From the NCBI RefSeq assembly GCF_900103005.1, contig NZ_FMWL01000013.1, positions 1-64,000 on the forward strand: 64,000 nt of DNA, given 5' to 3'. The translations under genes were made by a program, and so were the position numbers. Below the pieces are notes generated by a model. That model searched no databases, had not been told where the DNA came from, and was given only the letters and a program-made list of their open reading frames with translations. Of the stretch, positions 26,890-34,637 are shown in pieces; position 1 is the stretch's first letter; every line of letters starts with the position of its first letter. The DNA comes from Acidaminobacter hydrogenoformans DSM 2784. Lineage in GTDB: Bacteria; Bacillota; Clostridia; Peptostreptococcales; Acidaminobacteraceae.

Positions 26890-28166
26890 ATCATTTCATG
26901 TGTTTTAGGAATTTGTCCGCGCTCAGCGCAGCGGACAAACGCGTCAACGACCTCCGGATGGAATTGCTTTCCACGTTCCTCTTTGACAATGGACAGCGCA
27001 ACTTCAAAAGACATAGCTTTACGGTACACCCTGTCAGAGGTCATGGCGTCAAAGCTGTCTGATACCGCAATGATTGCCGCTTCAATGGGAATGGTCTCTC
27101 CCGCGATCCCTTCAGGGTAACCCTTTCCATCATACCGCTCATGATGGTAGCGGATATAGCTTGATAACTCCTCCAGGGACTTGACGTCCTTGACGATATT
27201 CGCGCCTATTTCAGGATGCTTTTGAATGATCGCCATTTCATGGTCCTCAAGTCTTCCAGGTTTATTGATAATAGTATCACTGATGCCAATCTTTCCAATG
27301 TCATGGAGGATCGCCGCCGTCTTGATTTCATCAATCAAGAGTACAGGGATTTTCATCTCTTTGGCGAGGATCATGGAAATCTGAGCTACCCGGTGAGAGT
27401 GGCCGTTGGTATACTCATCCTTGGCGTCCAGCGCGTTGGACAGGGTTTTGATGGTTTCAAAATACTGGTTCTTCATGTCCAGGTAAAGCTTGAAGCTGTA
27501 ACGGGCGACGAGGAGTGGACCGAGAACTAATAACACCATAAACCAACCGCTGTTAACGTATAGAATCGCCATGAAGACGCCAATTGGCGAAATGCCAATA
27601 AAATTTTGTACGATCCAAACCATTTCGTGCATGGCGCCCTTAAAATCAAAGCGATCCAGTAAAGCAAATAAAATAATAAAAATGCTGATATTGATAAACA
27701 CATTGACCGCAACTGCGACAATAATGCTAACAATTCCAAAACCAGCAACCGTAAATGCAGGGAGTACTGAATGGCTCATCTGATATGCGTTGCCTGCTAC
27801 CAATGATCCAATCGCGTACGCGCTGCCATTAAATAAACGTTTATATACAGAACTATTAAAAATATGATGGTATTTCCCTTCGGAATAATAAATGCTGAAA
27901 AAAGTCCCAAGAAAATTTACTGCTGCTGCTATATAGGGGTCAAATATCAAAATGGCAGCCAAACCAATCGCGAATCCAAGGGAAACATATTTCTTATCAT
28001 TAACTTGTATAACCATGGATTCAGCCAATAAAGACAGCAGTGCAAAAAAAAGCACTGAAGTTAATTTAGTTTCAGCGCTTATCATTTGTACCGCCTCGAA
28101 AATTATTAAGAAGCCAAACAGGATTATAAAAGTGGTAAAAATTCTAAATATATTATTATGCTTCAT
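26886..28166 (-). CDS. Membrane-anchored HD-GYP domain protein (probable c-di-GMP phosphodiesterase)
   Basis: A 426-residue protein. Residues 1 to about 225 hold six to eight membrane helices with no recognised sensor domain. A short linker leads to an HD-GYP domain from about 240: HSHRVAQIS, the HD pair at His288-Asp289 in ILHDIGKIG, HHERYDGKGYP with the GYP motif at 349-351, and SDSFDAMTSDRVYRKA. All metal-binding and GYP residues are present, so c-di-GMP hydrolysis is likely. The ATG follows AGGAGA by seven bases. Upstream on the same strand is a 26-residue peptide gene inside a structured RNA; downstream are two DUF5317-like membrane proteins. The membrane part may sense a ligand, and the adjacent peptide is a candidate; this is inference. 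Confidence 0.88.
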   Translation of the reverse strand: MKHNNIFRIFTTFIILFGFLIIFEAVQMISAETKLTSVLFFALLSLLAESMVIQVNDKKYVSLGFAIGLAAILIFDPYIAAAVNFLGTFFSIYYSEGKYHHIFNSSVYKRLFNGSAYAIGSLVAGNAYQMSHSVLPAFTVAGFGIVSIIVAVAVNVFINISIFIILFALLDRFDFKGAMHEMVWIVQNFIGISPIGVFMAILYVNSGWFMVLLVLGPLLVARYSFKLYLDMKNQYFETIKTLSNALDAKDEYTNGHSHRVAQISMILAKEMKIPVLLIDEIKTAAILHDIGKIGISDTIINKPGRLEDHEMAIIQKHPEIGANIVKDVKSLEELSSYIRYHHERYDGKGYPEGIAGETIPIEAAIIAVSDSFDAMTSDRVYRKAMSFEVALSIVKEERGKQFHPEVVDAFVRCAERGQIPKTHEMM

Positions 28167-28192
28167 AAATAATCTCCTAAATCGAATACAAT

Positions 28193-28418
28193 AAAAAATT
28201 CGGTCGGTCGATCGGCGGCCTAGGCTATTTCCAGCCTACGTAAGCTCCACCAGCCAGTAAAAGAGACAGGAAGGACATAAATACTACGGATAATCTCTTT
28301 TTCATTGAAAAGAACCCCCTTGTGAGTTGACTCTGCTGCTTCGCTATGGGCCGCAGGCTGTCTTACTCTTCGCTAAGGGTTTCCTGATATTAGCTTTGGT
28401 ACACCGACCGAATTTTTT
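28193..28418 (-). promoter_or_regulatory. Structured leader RNA bounded by a 16-bp inverted repeat
   Basis: The 16-base word AAAAAATTCGGTCGGT at 28193-28208 recurs as its perfect reverse complement at 28403-28418. In the minus-strand transcript the two ends can pair and the 3' copy ends in six U residues, so the stem would be a long-range terminator in front of the HD-GYP gene. Inside are a hairpin at 28372-28394 (GCUAA/UUAGC), a multi-part stem at 28324-28368 (GAG-GAC-CUGC/GCAG-GUC-CUC) and a 26-codon ORF. A segment AACCCUU (28375-28381) can pair with the peptide's ribosome-binding site AAGGGGG (28315-28321), competing with the first hairpin. It matches no riboswitch class I know. Confidence 0.5.
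28225..28305 (-). CDS. 26-residue hydrophobic, signal-peptide-like small protein
   Basis: The peptide begins MKKRLSVVFMSFLSLLLAGG and ends AYVGWK. It has a basic amino end (KKR), a hydrophobic core of about 14 residues and a short polar tail with aromatic residues, which is the shape of a secretion signal with only about six residues beyond the core. A strong ribosome-binding site, AAGGGGG, lies nine bases upstream. The stop is TAG at 28227-28225. It is too short for most gene finders. It lies inside the inverted-repeat RNA and 58 bases before the HD-GYP start. Possible roles are a secreted signalling peptide, a leader peptide controlling the downstream operon, or a membrane microprotein; I cannot decide between them. 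Confidence 0.6.
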   Translation of the reverse strand: MKKRLSVVFMSFLSLLLAGGAYVGWK

Positions 28419-28441
28419 GACGATGAGGATGTGGTACCTTG

Positions 28442-29065
28442 CTACAATTGGTACATCTTGCGGTTTACTGCATCTAACGTGGCTCTGACGATGGCTTCAT
28501 TCTCAGACTTTCTAACCACCGCTGCGCCTACGAGAAGATGCTCATCATGGCTGTCCGCAAGGGAAATTGCCACCATGGCCACTCTGGTTTTTGCAAGAAG
28601 GTTAACCTCAACATCTTCGACCACGAGCTGCCGGTCTGATTCCAGCATGTTGAGAACGCAGTTCAGCGTCGCTGTGACGACCAGTCTCATGGCATTTCTC
28701 ATGGAATTGACACCTTTGCAGGTCCCTATGAATTCTTCGTCAAACATTCTAAGCTTGACGGTGGCGGTCGCAATATTGTCTTCTTCCACCTCGTATGTAA
28801 CCTTGGACAAGAGGATGCGTTCAAGACGCTTATCCCTCGAACCGTCTTCGATTTGCGCAATACTGATCATCCTGTGATCTATAGGCATCCCATAGTATGC
28901 CGTCAGAGAGGACTGGATGTCTCTGGAAATCTGTTTTGGGGCTCTGGTTCGATTGGTCAATACGTGGATTTCTCTGATCTCCTGCCCATCCAGTACGACC
29001 TTGGAAGCGATGACGCCGGACAACTTATTTATGACGTCTTCGTACTTAAGTACTTTTTCTTCCAT
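28442..29065 (-). CDS. Conserved protein of unknown function
   Basis: A 207-residue soluble protein without membrane segments. It starts EEKVLKYEDVINKLSGVIA. A central stretch (EIREIHVLTNRTRAPKQISR followed by YGMPIDHRMISIAQI) resembles conserved hypothetical proteins I recall from Firmicutes and Actinobacteria, and the carboxyl half (VKLRMFDEEFIGTCKG onward) looks like a second alpha/beta repeat. No catalytic motif is visible. I chose ATG 29065, preceded by GGGGGG, over an upstream start. A strong promoter (TCGACA, 17 bases, GATAAT at 29158-29186) and a pair of TGTTAC boxes lie upstream. No function is assigned. Confidence 0.6.
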   Translation of the reverse strand: MEEKVLKYEDVINKLSGVIASKVVLDGQEIREIHVLTNRTRAPKQISRDIQSSLTAYYGMPIDHRMISIAQIEDGSRDKRLERILLSKVTYEVEEDNIATATVKLRMFDEEFIGTCKGVNSMRNAMRLVVTATLNCVLNMLESDRQLVVEDVEVNLLAKTRVAMVAISLADSHDEHLLVGAAVVRKSENEAIVRATLDAVNRKMYQL

Positions 29066-29157
29066 GCGTAATTCCCCCCATTCTGAATACCATGTTAAGG
29101 TCATTATACAAAAAAAAAGAAGTCTTGCAAATAGCGTCTATCAAGGATTCGAGCCGA

Positions 29158-29217
29158 ATTATCGCATAATTGCAGCAATTTGTCGACTTTTTACCCTTTT
29201 GTAACACAACTGTAACA
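29158..29217 (-). promoter_or_regulatory. Promoter with tandem TGTTAC boxes
   Basis: On the minus strand, -35 TCGACA (29186-29181) and -10 GATAAT (29163-29158) are 17 bases apart. Upstream, TGTTAC occurs twice with a five-base gap (29217-29212 and 29206-29201), which fits the TGTWAH-N5-TGTWAH pattern of WalR and, more generally, OmpR/PhoB-family direct repeats. Confidence 0.5.
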
Positions 29218-29250
29218 GAACCCCGTCTCAGCAACTGGAAGGCTGCAACT

Positions 29251-29279
29251 AAAAAGCCCGAAGCGCAAAGCTCCGGGCT
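29251..29279 (-). terminator. Terminator of hpf
   Basis: The stem AGCCCGGAG/CTTCGGGCT is followed by TTTTT on the minus strand, just after the hpf stop codon. Confidence 0.88.
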
Positions 29280-29287
29280 GAGATGAT

Positions 29288-29821
29288 TTATAACATAGGC
29301 TCAATCAGACCATACTTGCCATCTTTCCTCTGATAGACGACATTGACTTCATCCGTTTCCCCGTTCCGGAAAACAAAGAAGTTATGGCCCAACAGCTCCA
29401 TTTGAAGGATGGCCTCCTCAGCATCCATAGGTTTGACAGGAAAGCGCTTTGTCTTGACTATGCCATGCTCCACAGGCGCACTATAGGCGCTCTCAGGAAT
29501 ATGTTCAAATCTGATTGTGTCATGGCCTTTATAGCGTTTTTCCAGCTTGGTTTTATGCTTCGAAATTTGCTTCTGCAGCTTCTCCACCGCCATGTCAATT
29601 GACGCGTACATGTCAGGCGAAGATTCTTCTGCGCGGAAGATGGCACCATTTTTAAGAGGGATCGTAATCTCGACGATCTGACGGTTTTTCTGGACACTAA
29701 AGGTGGCAGTAGCCTCCACATCTGTCTTAAAGTACTTTTGGAACTTGTCCAGCTTTTCCTCGACCATCTTTTTCAGAGATTCCGTAATCTCCACATTTCT
29801 CCCTGCTACGATCACATTCAT
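29288..29821 (-). CDS. hpf: Ribosome hibernation-promoting factor, long form
   Basis: A 177-residue long-type HPF (RaiA/YfiA family). Residues 1 to about 100 form the S30AE domain (VIVAGRNVEITESLKKMVEE, later AEESSPDMYASIDMAVEKL). After a linker, the carboxyl-terminal domain from about 120 (FPVKPMDAEEAILQMELLGH, ending DGKYGLIEP) mediates 100S dimer formation in Gram-positive bacteria. It inactivates ribosomes in stationary phase or under stress. ATG 29821 follows GGAAGGAG. A sigma-B-like promoter signature lies about 95 bases upstream. Confidence 0.95.
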   Translation of the reverse strand: MNVIVAGRNVEITESLKKMVEEKLDKFQKYFKTDVEATATFSVQKNRQIVEITIPLKNGAIFRAEESSPDMYASIDMAVEKLQKQISKHKTKLEKRYKGHDTIRFEHIPESAYSAPVEHGIVKTKRFPVKPMDAEEAILQMELLGHNFFVFRNGETDEVNVVYQRKDGKYGLIEPML

Positions 29822-29913
29822 AACAACAACTCCTTCCGGGATTTCTTTATGTCACTTCCAGACAGTGGAATTTCCGAGTAATCTCCTCCCATCCTGATGA
29901 AGTTGTTATGATT

Positions 29914-29938
29914 TTACCCTATCCCTTCGCAATCAAAC
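29914..29938 (-). promoter_or_regulatory. Sigma-B-like promoter candidate upstream of hpf
   Basis: On the minus strand GTTTGA and GGGTAA are separated by 13 bases, close to the sigma-B pattern GTTTWW-N13-GGGWAW. A sigma-A reading (TTGTTT, 18 bases, TAAAAT) overlaps it, so the assignment is uncertain. Confidence 0.3.
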
Positions 29939-29958
29939 AATTTTCAATTAACATGATT

Positions 29959-30747
29959 TTAACAATTTAAAAACCGGCGGATCCGGTAGCGAACGCCCTT
30001 CCCTGCGGAAGGCTGGTTATCATAAACCGTCGCGAAGGTCATTGTCCAAACCTCAGAAGCGCCAGCCTCCAGAAGGGACTGGGCACAGACTTCCAGGGTC
30101 GACCCCGTTGTCATAATGTCATCTATGAGCAGCACTGACCTGCCAGTCACCTCAAGAGGCCATTTCACTGAAAAGCAACCCTTAAGGGCCTGGCTGCGGT
30201 TCTCGCGATTCAGCTTTTTCATTCTTGGCGTATCTTTGATCCGGACCAATGCCTTACTCAGATTGTCAAGACCAGTCATTTCGCTCAGAGAGGCGGCTAT
30301 AAGCGCCATCTGACAATAGCCGCGCTGACGGATTCTGCGCCGCGAGGATGGCACCGCCACAATGCAGTCCACATCGCTGATCCAGGTTGTCCTGAGCAGA
30401 GCCGCCATCATCTGCGCCAAGTGATAGCCTATGTAACGGTGGTCCTTGTATTTAAACCTGAAAATGAGCTGTTGTGCCAAAGGGGAATATGCCGCCACCG
30501 CGACATTCCCCCTGAAGGAAGTCCGCTTTCCAAAGCATGCGTAACACAGGGTGGTGGACGTTTCATGGAGCGGCCTCCCACAACGTCTGCAGACACGTCC
30601 GCGAATGAGCTCGAGGGCGTTCAGGCAGCTTTCACAAAGTCCATAAGGTGCCTCAAAAATATCTTCACCACAACCCACACATGTGACCCCTCTGGGAAAC
30701 CAAAAATTGGCAGTCAATCTGAGCCATAACTTGATGTCGTTGTTCAC
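29959..30747 (-). CDS. comFC: ComF-family phosphoribosyltransferase-like protein
   Basis: A 262-residue ComFC/GntX protein. The amino end has a four-to-six cysteine zinc ribbon (CVGCGEDIFEAPYGLCESC, then CRRCGRPLHE and CYAC). The carboxyl half is a phosphoribosyltransferase fold with the PRPP loop VLLIDDIMTTGSTLEVC. ComFC is needed for uptake of transforming DNA in naturally competent bacteria, probably with ComFA, and is also kept in non-competent species. Translation starts with GTG 30747, six bases after GGAGG. The order recD2-comFC-hpf is common in Clostridia. Confidence 0.9.
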   Translation of the reverse strand: MNNDIKLWLRLTANFWFPRGVTCVGCGEDIFEAPYGLCESCLNALELIRGRVCRRCGRPLHETSTTLCYACFGKRTSFRGNVAVAAYSPLAQQLIFRFKYKDHRYIGYHLAQMMAALLRTTWISDVDCIVAVPSSRRRIRQRGYCQMALIAASLSEMTGLDNLSKALVRIKDTPRMKKLNRENRSQALKGCFSVKWPLEVTGRSVLLIDDIMTTGSTLEVCAQSLLEAGASEVWTMTFATVYDNQPSAGKGVRYRIRRFLNC

Positions 30748-30828
30748 CGAATTCCTCCAAACACCGCCACCTTGCCCGAAAAAGCCAGGCGGCCGATTGT
30801 CGTTTCACCTGCCAAATAACCCAACAAT

Positions 30829-33102
30829 TCAGCGATTCTCTCCCATTTCCTCAATAAACGCGATCTGCTCCGCAATTTTCCTGCTGAGCGCCGTGTTGCG
30901 CTGATTCACGTCCGTCCGGTCCACCATCATTTTCATGTACTTTTCATCTCCAACGAGCACGACAATCTTTTTCGCCCTGGTCACCGCAGTGTATAGAATA
31001 TTCCTGCTCATCAGCATGGGCGGAAACCAAGTGACCGGCATGATGACAATGGGATATTCACTGCCCTGGCTCTTGTGAACCGTCACCGCGTAGGCGTGAG
31101 TGACCTCTTCCAGCTGGTTGAATTCATAGTGCGCCAGCTTGTCGTCATCAAAGCGGATTGCCATTTTACGCTCAGCCTCCAGGATGGACTCAATATACCC
31201 CATGTCTCCGTTAAAAACACCGTCCCCTTCCATGGCGTCATCCGTCACCCATTTCATGCTGTAATTATTCTTGATCTGCATGACTTTGTCCCCTACTTTA
31301 AAGACACGGTCCCCAATTTTCTTATGGGGCTTTTCCACTTCTCCATTAAGCGCGTGCTGCAGGAGCTCATTGAGGGCCTTGGTCCCAACCTTTGAATTTT
31401 TGACAGGCGTCAAAATCTGAATGTCTTTGATGGCATCAACGCCATAGTATTCCGGCAGCCTGCGCTTAACCAAATCCACGATCAAAGCGGCTATGTCATC
31501 CTGCTGCCGCGCGGTTACAAGAAAAAAATCCTTGTCACGGTCATTGAGCACGGGATACTCCCCATGGTTAATTCTGTGCGCGTTTAAGGCAATCATGCTG
31601 CGTTCGCTTTGCCTGAAAATTTCTGTCAGCCGAATAACGGGCACACATTTTGAATCTATAATATCCCGGAGAACATTGCCGGGACCTACTGACGGCAGCT
31701 GATCCGCGTCACCCACCAAGATCAGCCTGGTCTCAGGCTTAATCGCTTTTGACAGATGCTGCATCAGGACAATATCAATCATAGACACTTCATCCAGAAT
31801 TAGCACCTCCGCTTCCAAAGGTGCGTCTTCATTCTTCTGAAAACTCAAGAATTCCCTGTCCTCGCTGAAGGTGTACTCAAGGAGCCTGTGGATCGTCTTT
31901 GCTTCACGCCGCGTCGCTTCCGTCATGCGTTTTGCGGCGCGTCCTGTAGGTGCCGCTAATGCAATGCTGAGGCCCGCGCTTTCAAAGATTCTGATCAGGC
32001 CGTTGATAATAGTTGTTTTACCTGTCCCTGGCCCACCTGTAATGACAGCAATTTTTTCATTGACTCCCGCTTTGACCGCTTGCCTTTGCAGCTCAGAGAA
32101 GGCAATCCCAAGGCGTGCTTCAATTTTGTCGATCTCTTCATCAAGCTGGACTGTGACTTTGCCAACTGGCGTTCCTGCCATCTCCGCAAGAAAGCGTGCT
32201 ACACGGGACTCCGCCAAGTATAGCGCCGGAAGATACACTGCGTTCTCACCGGCTTCTTCCGCCTCTGAAGGCACTTCCAGATAAATTTCGCCCCTCAGCA
32301 CCATCTCACTCAAGACTTGTGACACGGTCTCCCCAGGAATGCCGAGCAGTTCTGCCACCTGAGCCCCAAGTCCAGCGCTGTGAACAAAAGTGTGCCCTTG
32401 AGAAGTGCTTTCCACAAGGACATAATGTAAGCCACCCCTGATCCGCTCTGGCGATCCTGGATCCAGTCCCATCCGTCTCGCCAAGGCATCCGCGTGCCTG
32501 AATCCAAAGCCGCTTACGAGCTCCGCCAATTGATAGGGGTTGTTATGGATGAGCCCCACCGCATCCGGTCCGAGGCGCTGATAGACTTTCAAGGACATCT
32601 GCGAAGACAGCCCCAGTTTCTGAAGCTGCATAATCACATCTCTGGATTCGAACTGCTCCCGGTATGAGGACACGATCTCCTCAAGCTTTTTTCTGCCTAT
32701 GCCCGGTATGGCCAGTAAGCGGTCCGGGTTATAGGAAAGGACATCAAAGGTCTCTTCACCAAAGGCTTCAATCAGCTTCGCGGCCATTGCCGGACCCACG
32801 CCCCTGATCATACCAGACCCCAGATAACGCAGTAAGTCGCCTTCACTGGCTGGCAGCGAAGTCTCACACTGCTTGACCTCAAACTGCATGCCGTAAGTGG
32901 GATGTTCGACGAACCTGCCCGTTAGAAGGACTTGTTCGCCTTCTCTGACATAGGGCATAACACCCTTGGCATGCCAATAAACACCCTCACAGTCCACAAC
33001 CATAACGGTAAAGCCATTTTCGTCGTTCCTGAACACGATCTCTTCTACAAAGCCGGTCAAGGTATTTTTTTGTAATTCGTGCGTCTCTTTTGCGCTTTCC
33101 AT
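30829..33102 (-). CDS. recD2: ATP-dependent DNA helicase RecD2
   Basis: A 757-residue RecD-like helicase with the long amino-terminal region of the RecD2 class (about 330 residues with an OB-like start and helix-hairpin-helix motifs around YLGSGMIRGVGPAMAAKL and LLAIPGIGRKKLEEI). The helicase core has Walker A ITGGPGTGKTTI, Walker B VLILDEVSMIDI, GDADQLPSVGPG, and the final motif HAYAVTVHKSQGSEYP. These enzymes work 5' to 3' on DNA in repair without RecBC. Length is standard. It lies 81 bases upstream of comFC. Confidence 0.95.
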   Translation of the reverse strand: MESAKETHELQKNTLTGFVEEIVFRNDENGFTVMVVDCEGVYWHAKGVMPYVREGEQVLLTGRFVEHPTYGMQFEVKQCETSLPASEGDLLRYLGSGMIRGVGPAMAAKLIEAFGEETFDVLSYNPDRLLAIPGIGRKKLEEIVSSYREQFESRDVIMQLQKLGLSSQMSLKVYQRLGPDAVGLIHNNPYQLAELVSGFGFRHADALARRMGLDPGSPERIRGGLHYVLVESTSQGHTFVHSAGLGAQVAELLGIPGETVSQVLSEMVLRGEIYLEVPSEAEEAGENAVYLPALYLAESRVARFLAEMAGTPVGKVTVQLDEEIDKIEARLGIAFSELQRQAVKAGVNEKIAVITGGPGTGKTTIINGLIRIFESAGLSIALAAPTGRAAKRMTEATRREAKTIHRLLEYTFSEDREFLSFQKNEDAPLEAEVLILDEVSMIDIVLMQHLSKAIKPETRLILVGDADQLPSVGPGNVLRDIIDSKCVPVIRLTEIFRQSERSMIALNAHRINHGEYPVLNDRDKDFFLVTARQQDDIAALIVDLVKRRLPEYYGVDAIKDIQILTPVKNSKVGTKALNELLQHALNGEVEKPHKKIGDRVFKVGDKVMQIKNNYSMKWVTDDAMEGDGVFNGDMGYIESILEAERKMAIRFDDDKLAHYEFNQLEEVTHAYAVTVHKSQGSEYPIVIMPVTWFPPMLMSRNILYTAVTRAKKIVVLVGDEKYMKMMVDRTDVNQRNTALSRKIAEQIAFIEEMGENR

Positions 33103-33242
33103 CTGGCCCTATCACCCTTTAACAAACAATAGATTTATTATATCATTATAACGCTTCGGATTTTGAATAAAATGAGGTGGCAATCGCCCGCTTTTCTGAT
33201 AATATAACCTTGGGGGTCGTGGAATATAAGAGGAGGGTTTAC

Positions 33243-33899
33243 ATGAACAAAATCATCAGTTTAGATGAAGCCGCTTCGAAGATTCGCGACGGCATGACAA
33301 TCATGATTGGCGGTTTCCTTGGGTGCGGAACACCAGAGCGCATGATTGACAAGCTGATCGAACTGGGTGTCAAGGATCTGACCATCATTGCCAACGACAC
33401 ATCCTTTCCGGACAAAGGCCTTGGAAAGCTGATTGTCTCAAAGCAGGTCAAAAAAGCTATTGTATCCCATATAGGCACCAATAAAGAGACCGGTCGTCAG
33501 ATGACGGCAGGTGAAACAGAGGTCGTCCTTGTCCCTCAGGGAACCTTAATCGAGCAGATACGCGCGGGTGGCGTCGGGCTCGGAGGTGTTCTGACACCCA
33601 CCGGATTGGGTACGGTGGTTGAAGAAGGAAAGCAAAAGCTGACGATCGAAGGCAAGGACTATCTTCTTGAGCTGCCGCTGAGGGCAGATGTTGCCCTGCT
33701 GTACGGATCAAAGGTAGACCGCAAAGGAAACATTTACTATAACGGCACAACGCGTAATTTCAATTCCATCATAGCTTTGGCGGCAGATTTGGTTTTGGTC
33801 GAAGCCATGGAACTCGTCGAAGTCGGTGACATCCATCCAAATGATGTCATGACGCCGGGCGTCCTCGTACACGGCATAGTTGGAGGTGATCAGGCATGA
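33243..33899 (+). CDS. CoA-transferase subunit A (acetate/butyrate--acetoacetate type)
   Basis: A 218-residue alpha subunit of the 3-oxoacid CoA-transferase family. It contains the glycine-rich [16 protein letters not shown] region, GANDTSF-like stretch near residue 60 and [16 protein letters not shown]. With the beta subunit it swaps CoA between acetoacetyl-CoA or butyryl-CoA and acetate. The start is ATG 33243, six bases after AGAGGAGGG; an upstream in-frame ATG lacks a site. The stop overlaps the next gene by four bases. A thiolase lies at 6822-8000, so the pair could work in acetoacetyl-CoA metabolism, though the genes are not linked. Confidence 0.92.
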   Translation: MNKIISLDEAASKIRDGMTIMIGGFLGCGTPERMIDKLIELGVKDLTIIANDTSFPDKGLGKLIVSKQVKKAIVSHIGTNKETGRQMTAGETEVVLVPQGTLIEQIRAGGVGLGGVLTPTGLGTVVEEGKQKLTIEGKDYLLELPLRADVALLYGSKVDRKGNIYYNGTTRNFNSIIALAADLVLVEAMELVEVGDIHPNDVMTPGVLVHGIVGGDQA

Positions 33900-34549
33900 T
33901 GGATCCTAAGGAATTTATAGCACGGAGAGTTGCGAAAGAACTCCATGATGGCGATCTGGTCAACCTCGGTATAGGGCTCCCAACCATGGTAGGAAACTTC
34001 ATTCCACCTGACGTTGACATCAACTTTCAGTCTGAAAACGGCATGATTGGCCTTGGCCCATCACCAGAAGAAGCCTGCTATGACTGGGAGATCACAAATG
34101 CGGGCGGGCAGCCTGTCAGCGTTCTCACAGGCGGCTGTTTCTTTGACAGCGCTTTCTCCTTTGGCTTAATCCGCGGCGGCCATGTCAACGCCACTGTCCT
34201 GGGAGCGCTCGAAGTGGACCAGCACGGCAATTTGGCCAACTGGATGGTGCCAGGCAAAATGGTTCCGGGCATGGGCGGCGCAATGGACCTGGTCACTGGC
34301 GCCAAGCGCGTCATTGTAGCCATGCTCCACACCGCCAAAGGCGAGCCAAAAATCATGAAGCACTGCACGTTGCCTCTAACGGCAAAAGCTCAGGTCAACC
34401 TGATCGTCACGGAGCTCGCTGTCATGGAAGTCACGGCGGAGGGCCTCAAAGTCCTCGAGATCGCTCCAGACATTACGGTGGAAGCGCTCAGGGCAGCGAC
34501 TGATGCTGATCTGATTATTCAGGAGCCGCTTAAACGTATTGAAGTATAG
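33896..34549 (+). CDS. CoA-transferase subunit B (acetate/butyrate--acetoacetate type)
   Basis: A 217-residue beta subunit. The catalytic glutamate is Glu47 in the family motif SENGMIGLG, which forms the covalent glutamyl-CoA thioester. [11 protein letters not shown] and [14 protein letters not shown] are further conserved segments. It begins within the last codons of subunit A (ATGA overlap), so the two subunits are made together. A strong terminator follows the stop codon. Confidence 0.93.
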   Translation: MMDPKEFIARRVAKELHDGDLVNLGIGLPTMVGNFIPPDVDINFQSENGMIGLGPSPEEACYDWEITNAGGQPVSVLTGGCFFDSAFSFGLIRGGHVNATVLGALEVDQHGNLANWMVPGKMVPGMGGAMDLVTGAKRVIVAMLHTAKGEPKIMKHCTLPLTAKAQVNLIVTELAVMEVTAEGLKVLEIAPDITVEALRAATDADLIIQEPLKRIEV

Positions 34550-34559
34550 AAACGCCTAC

Positions 34560-34588
34560 GCCGGCTGCATCCCGCAGCCGGCTTTTTT
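34560..34588 (+). terminator. Terminator of the CoA-transferase operon
   Basis: The stem GCCGGCTGC/GCAGCCGGC has a four-base loop and is followed by six T residues. Confidence 0.92.
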
Positions 34589-34594
34589 CTTGCG

Positions 34595-34629
34595 CAAAAA
34601 AGGATGCGACTCTAAAAAAGTCGCATCCC
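34595..34629 (-). terminator. Terminator of the CNNM/CorC gene
   Basis: The stem GGATGCGAC/GTCGCATCC is followed on the minus strand by a T run; the loop is also T-rich. It stands back to back with the plus-strand terminator. Confidence 0.88.
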
Positions 34630-34637
34630 CCAAGGCA

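Noticed and set aside
28193-28418. raiA-motif RNA (hpf/raiA and comFC are close by)
   Set aside because: That RNA is usually found upstream of raiA; this element is downstream of it and I could not match its conserved parts.
28310-28420. Known c-di-GMP riboswitch in front of the HD-GYP gene
   Set aside because: The conserved sequence blocks of c-di-GMP-I and c-di-GMP-II that I know are missing.
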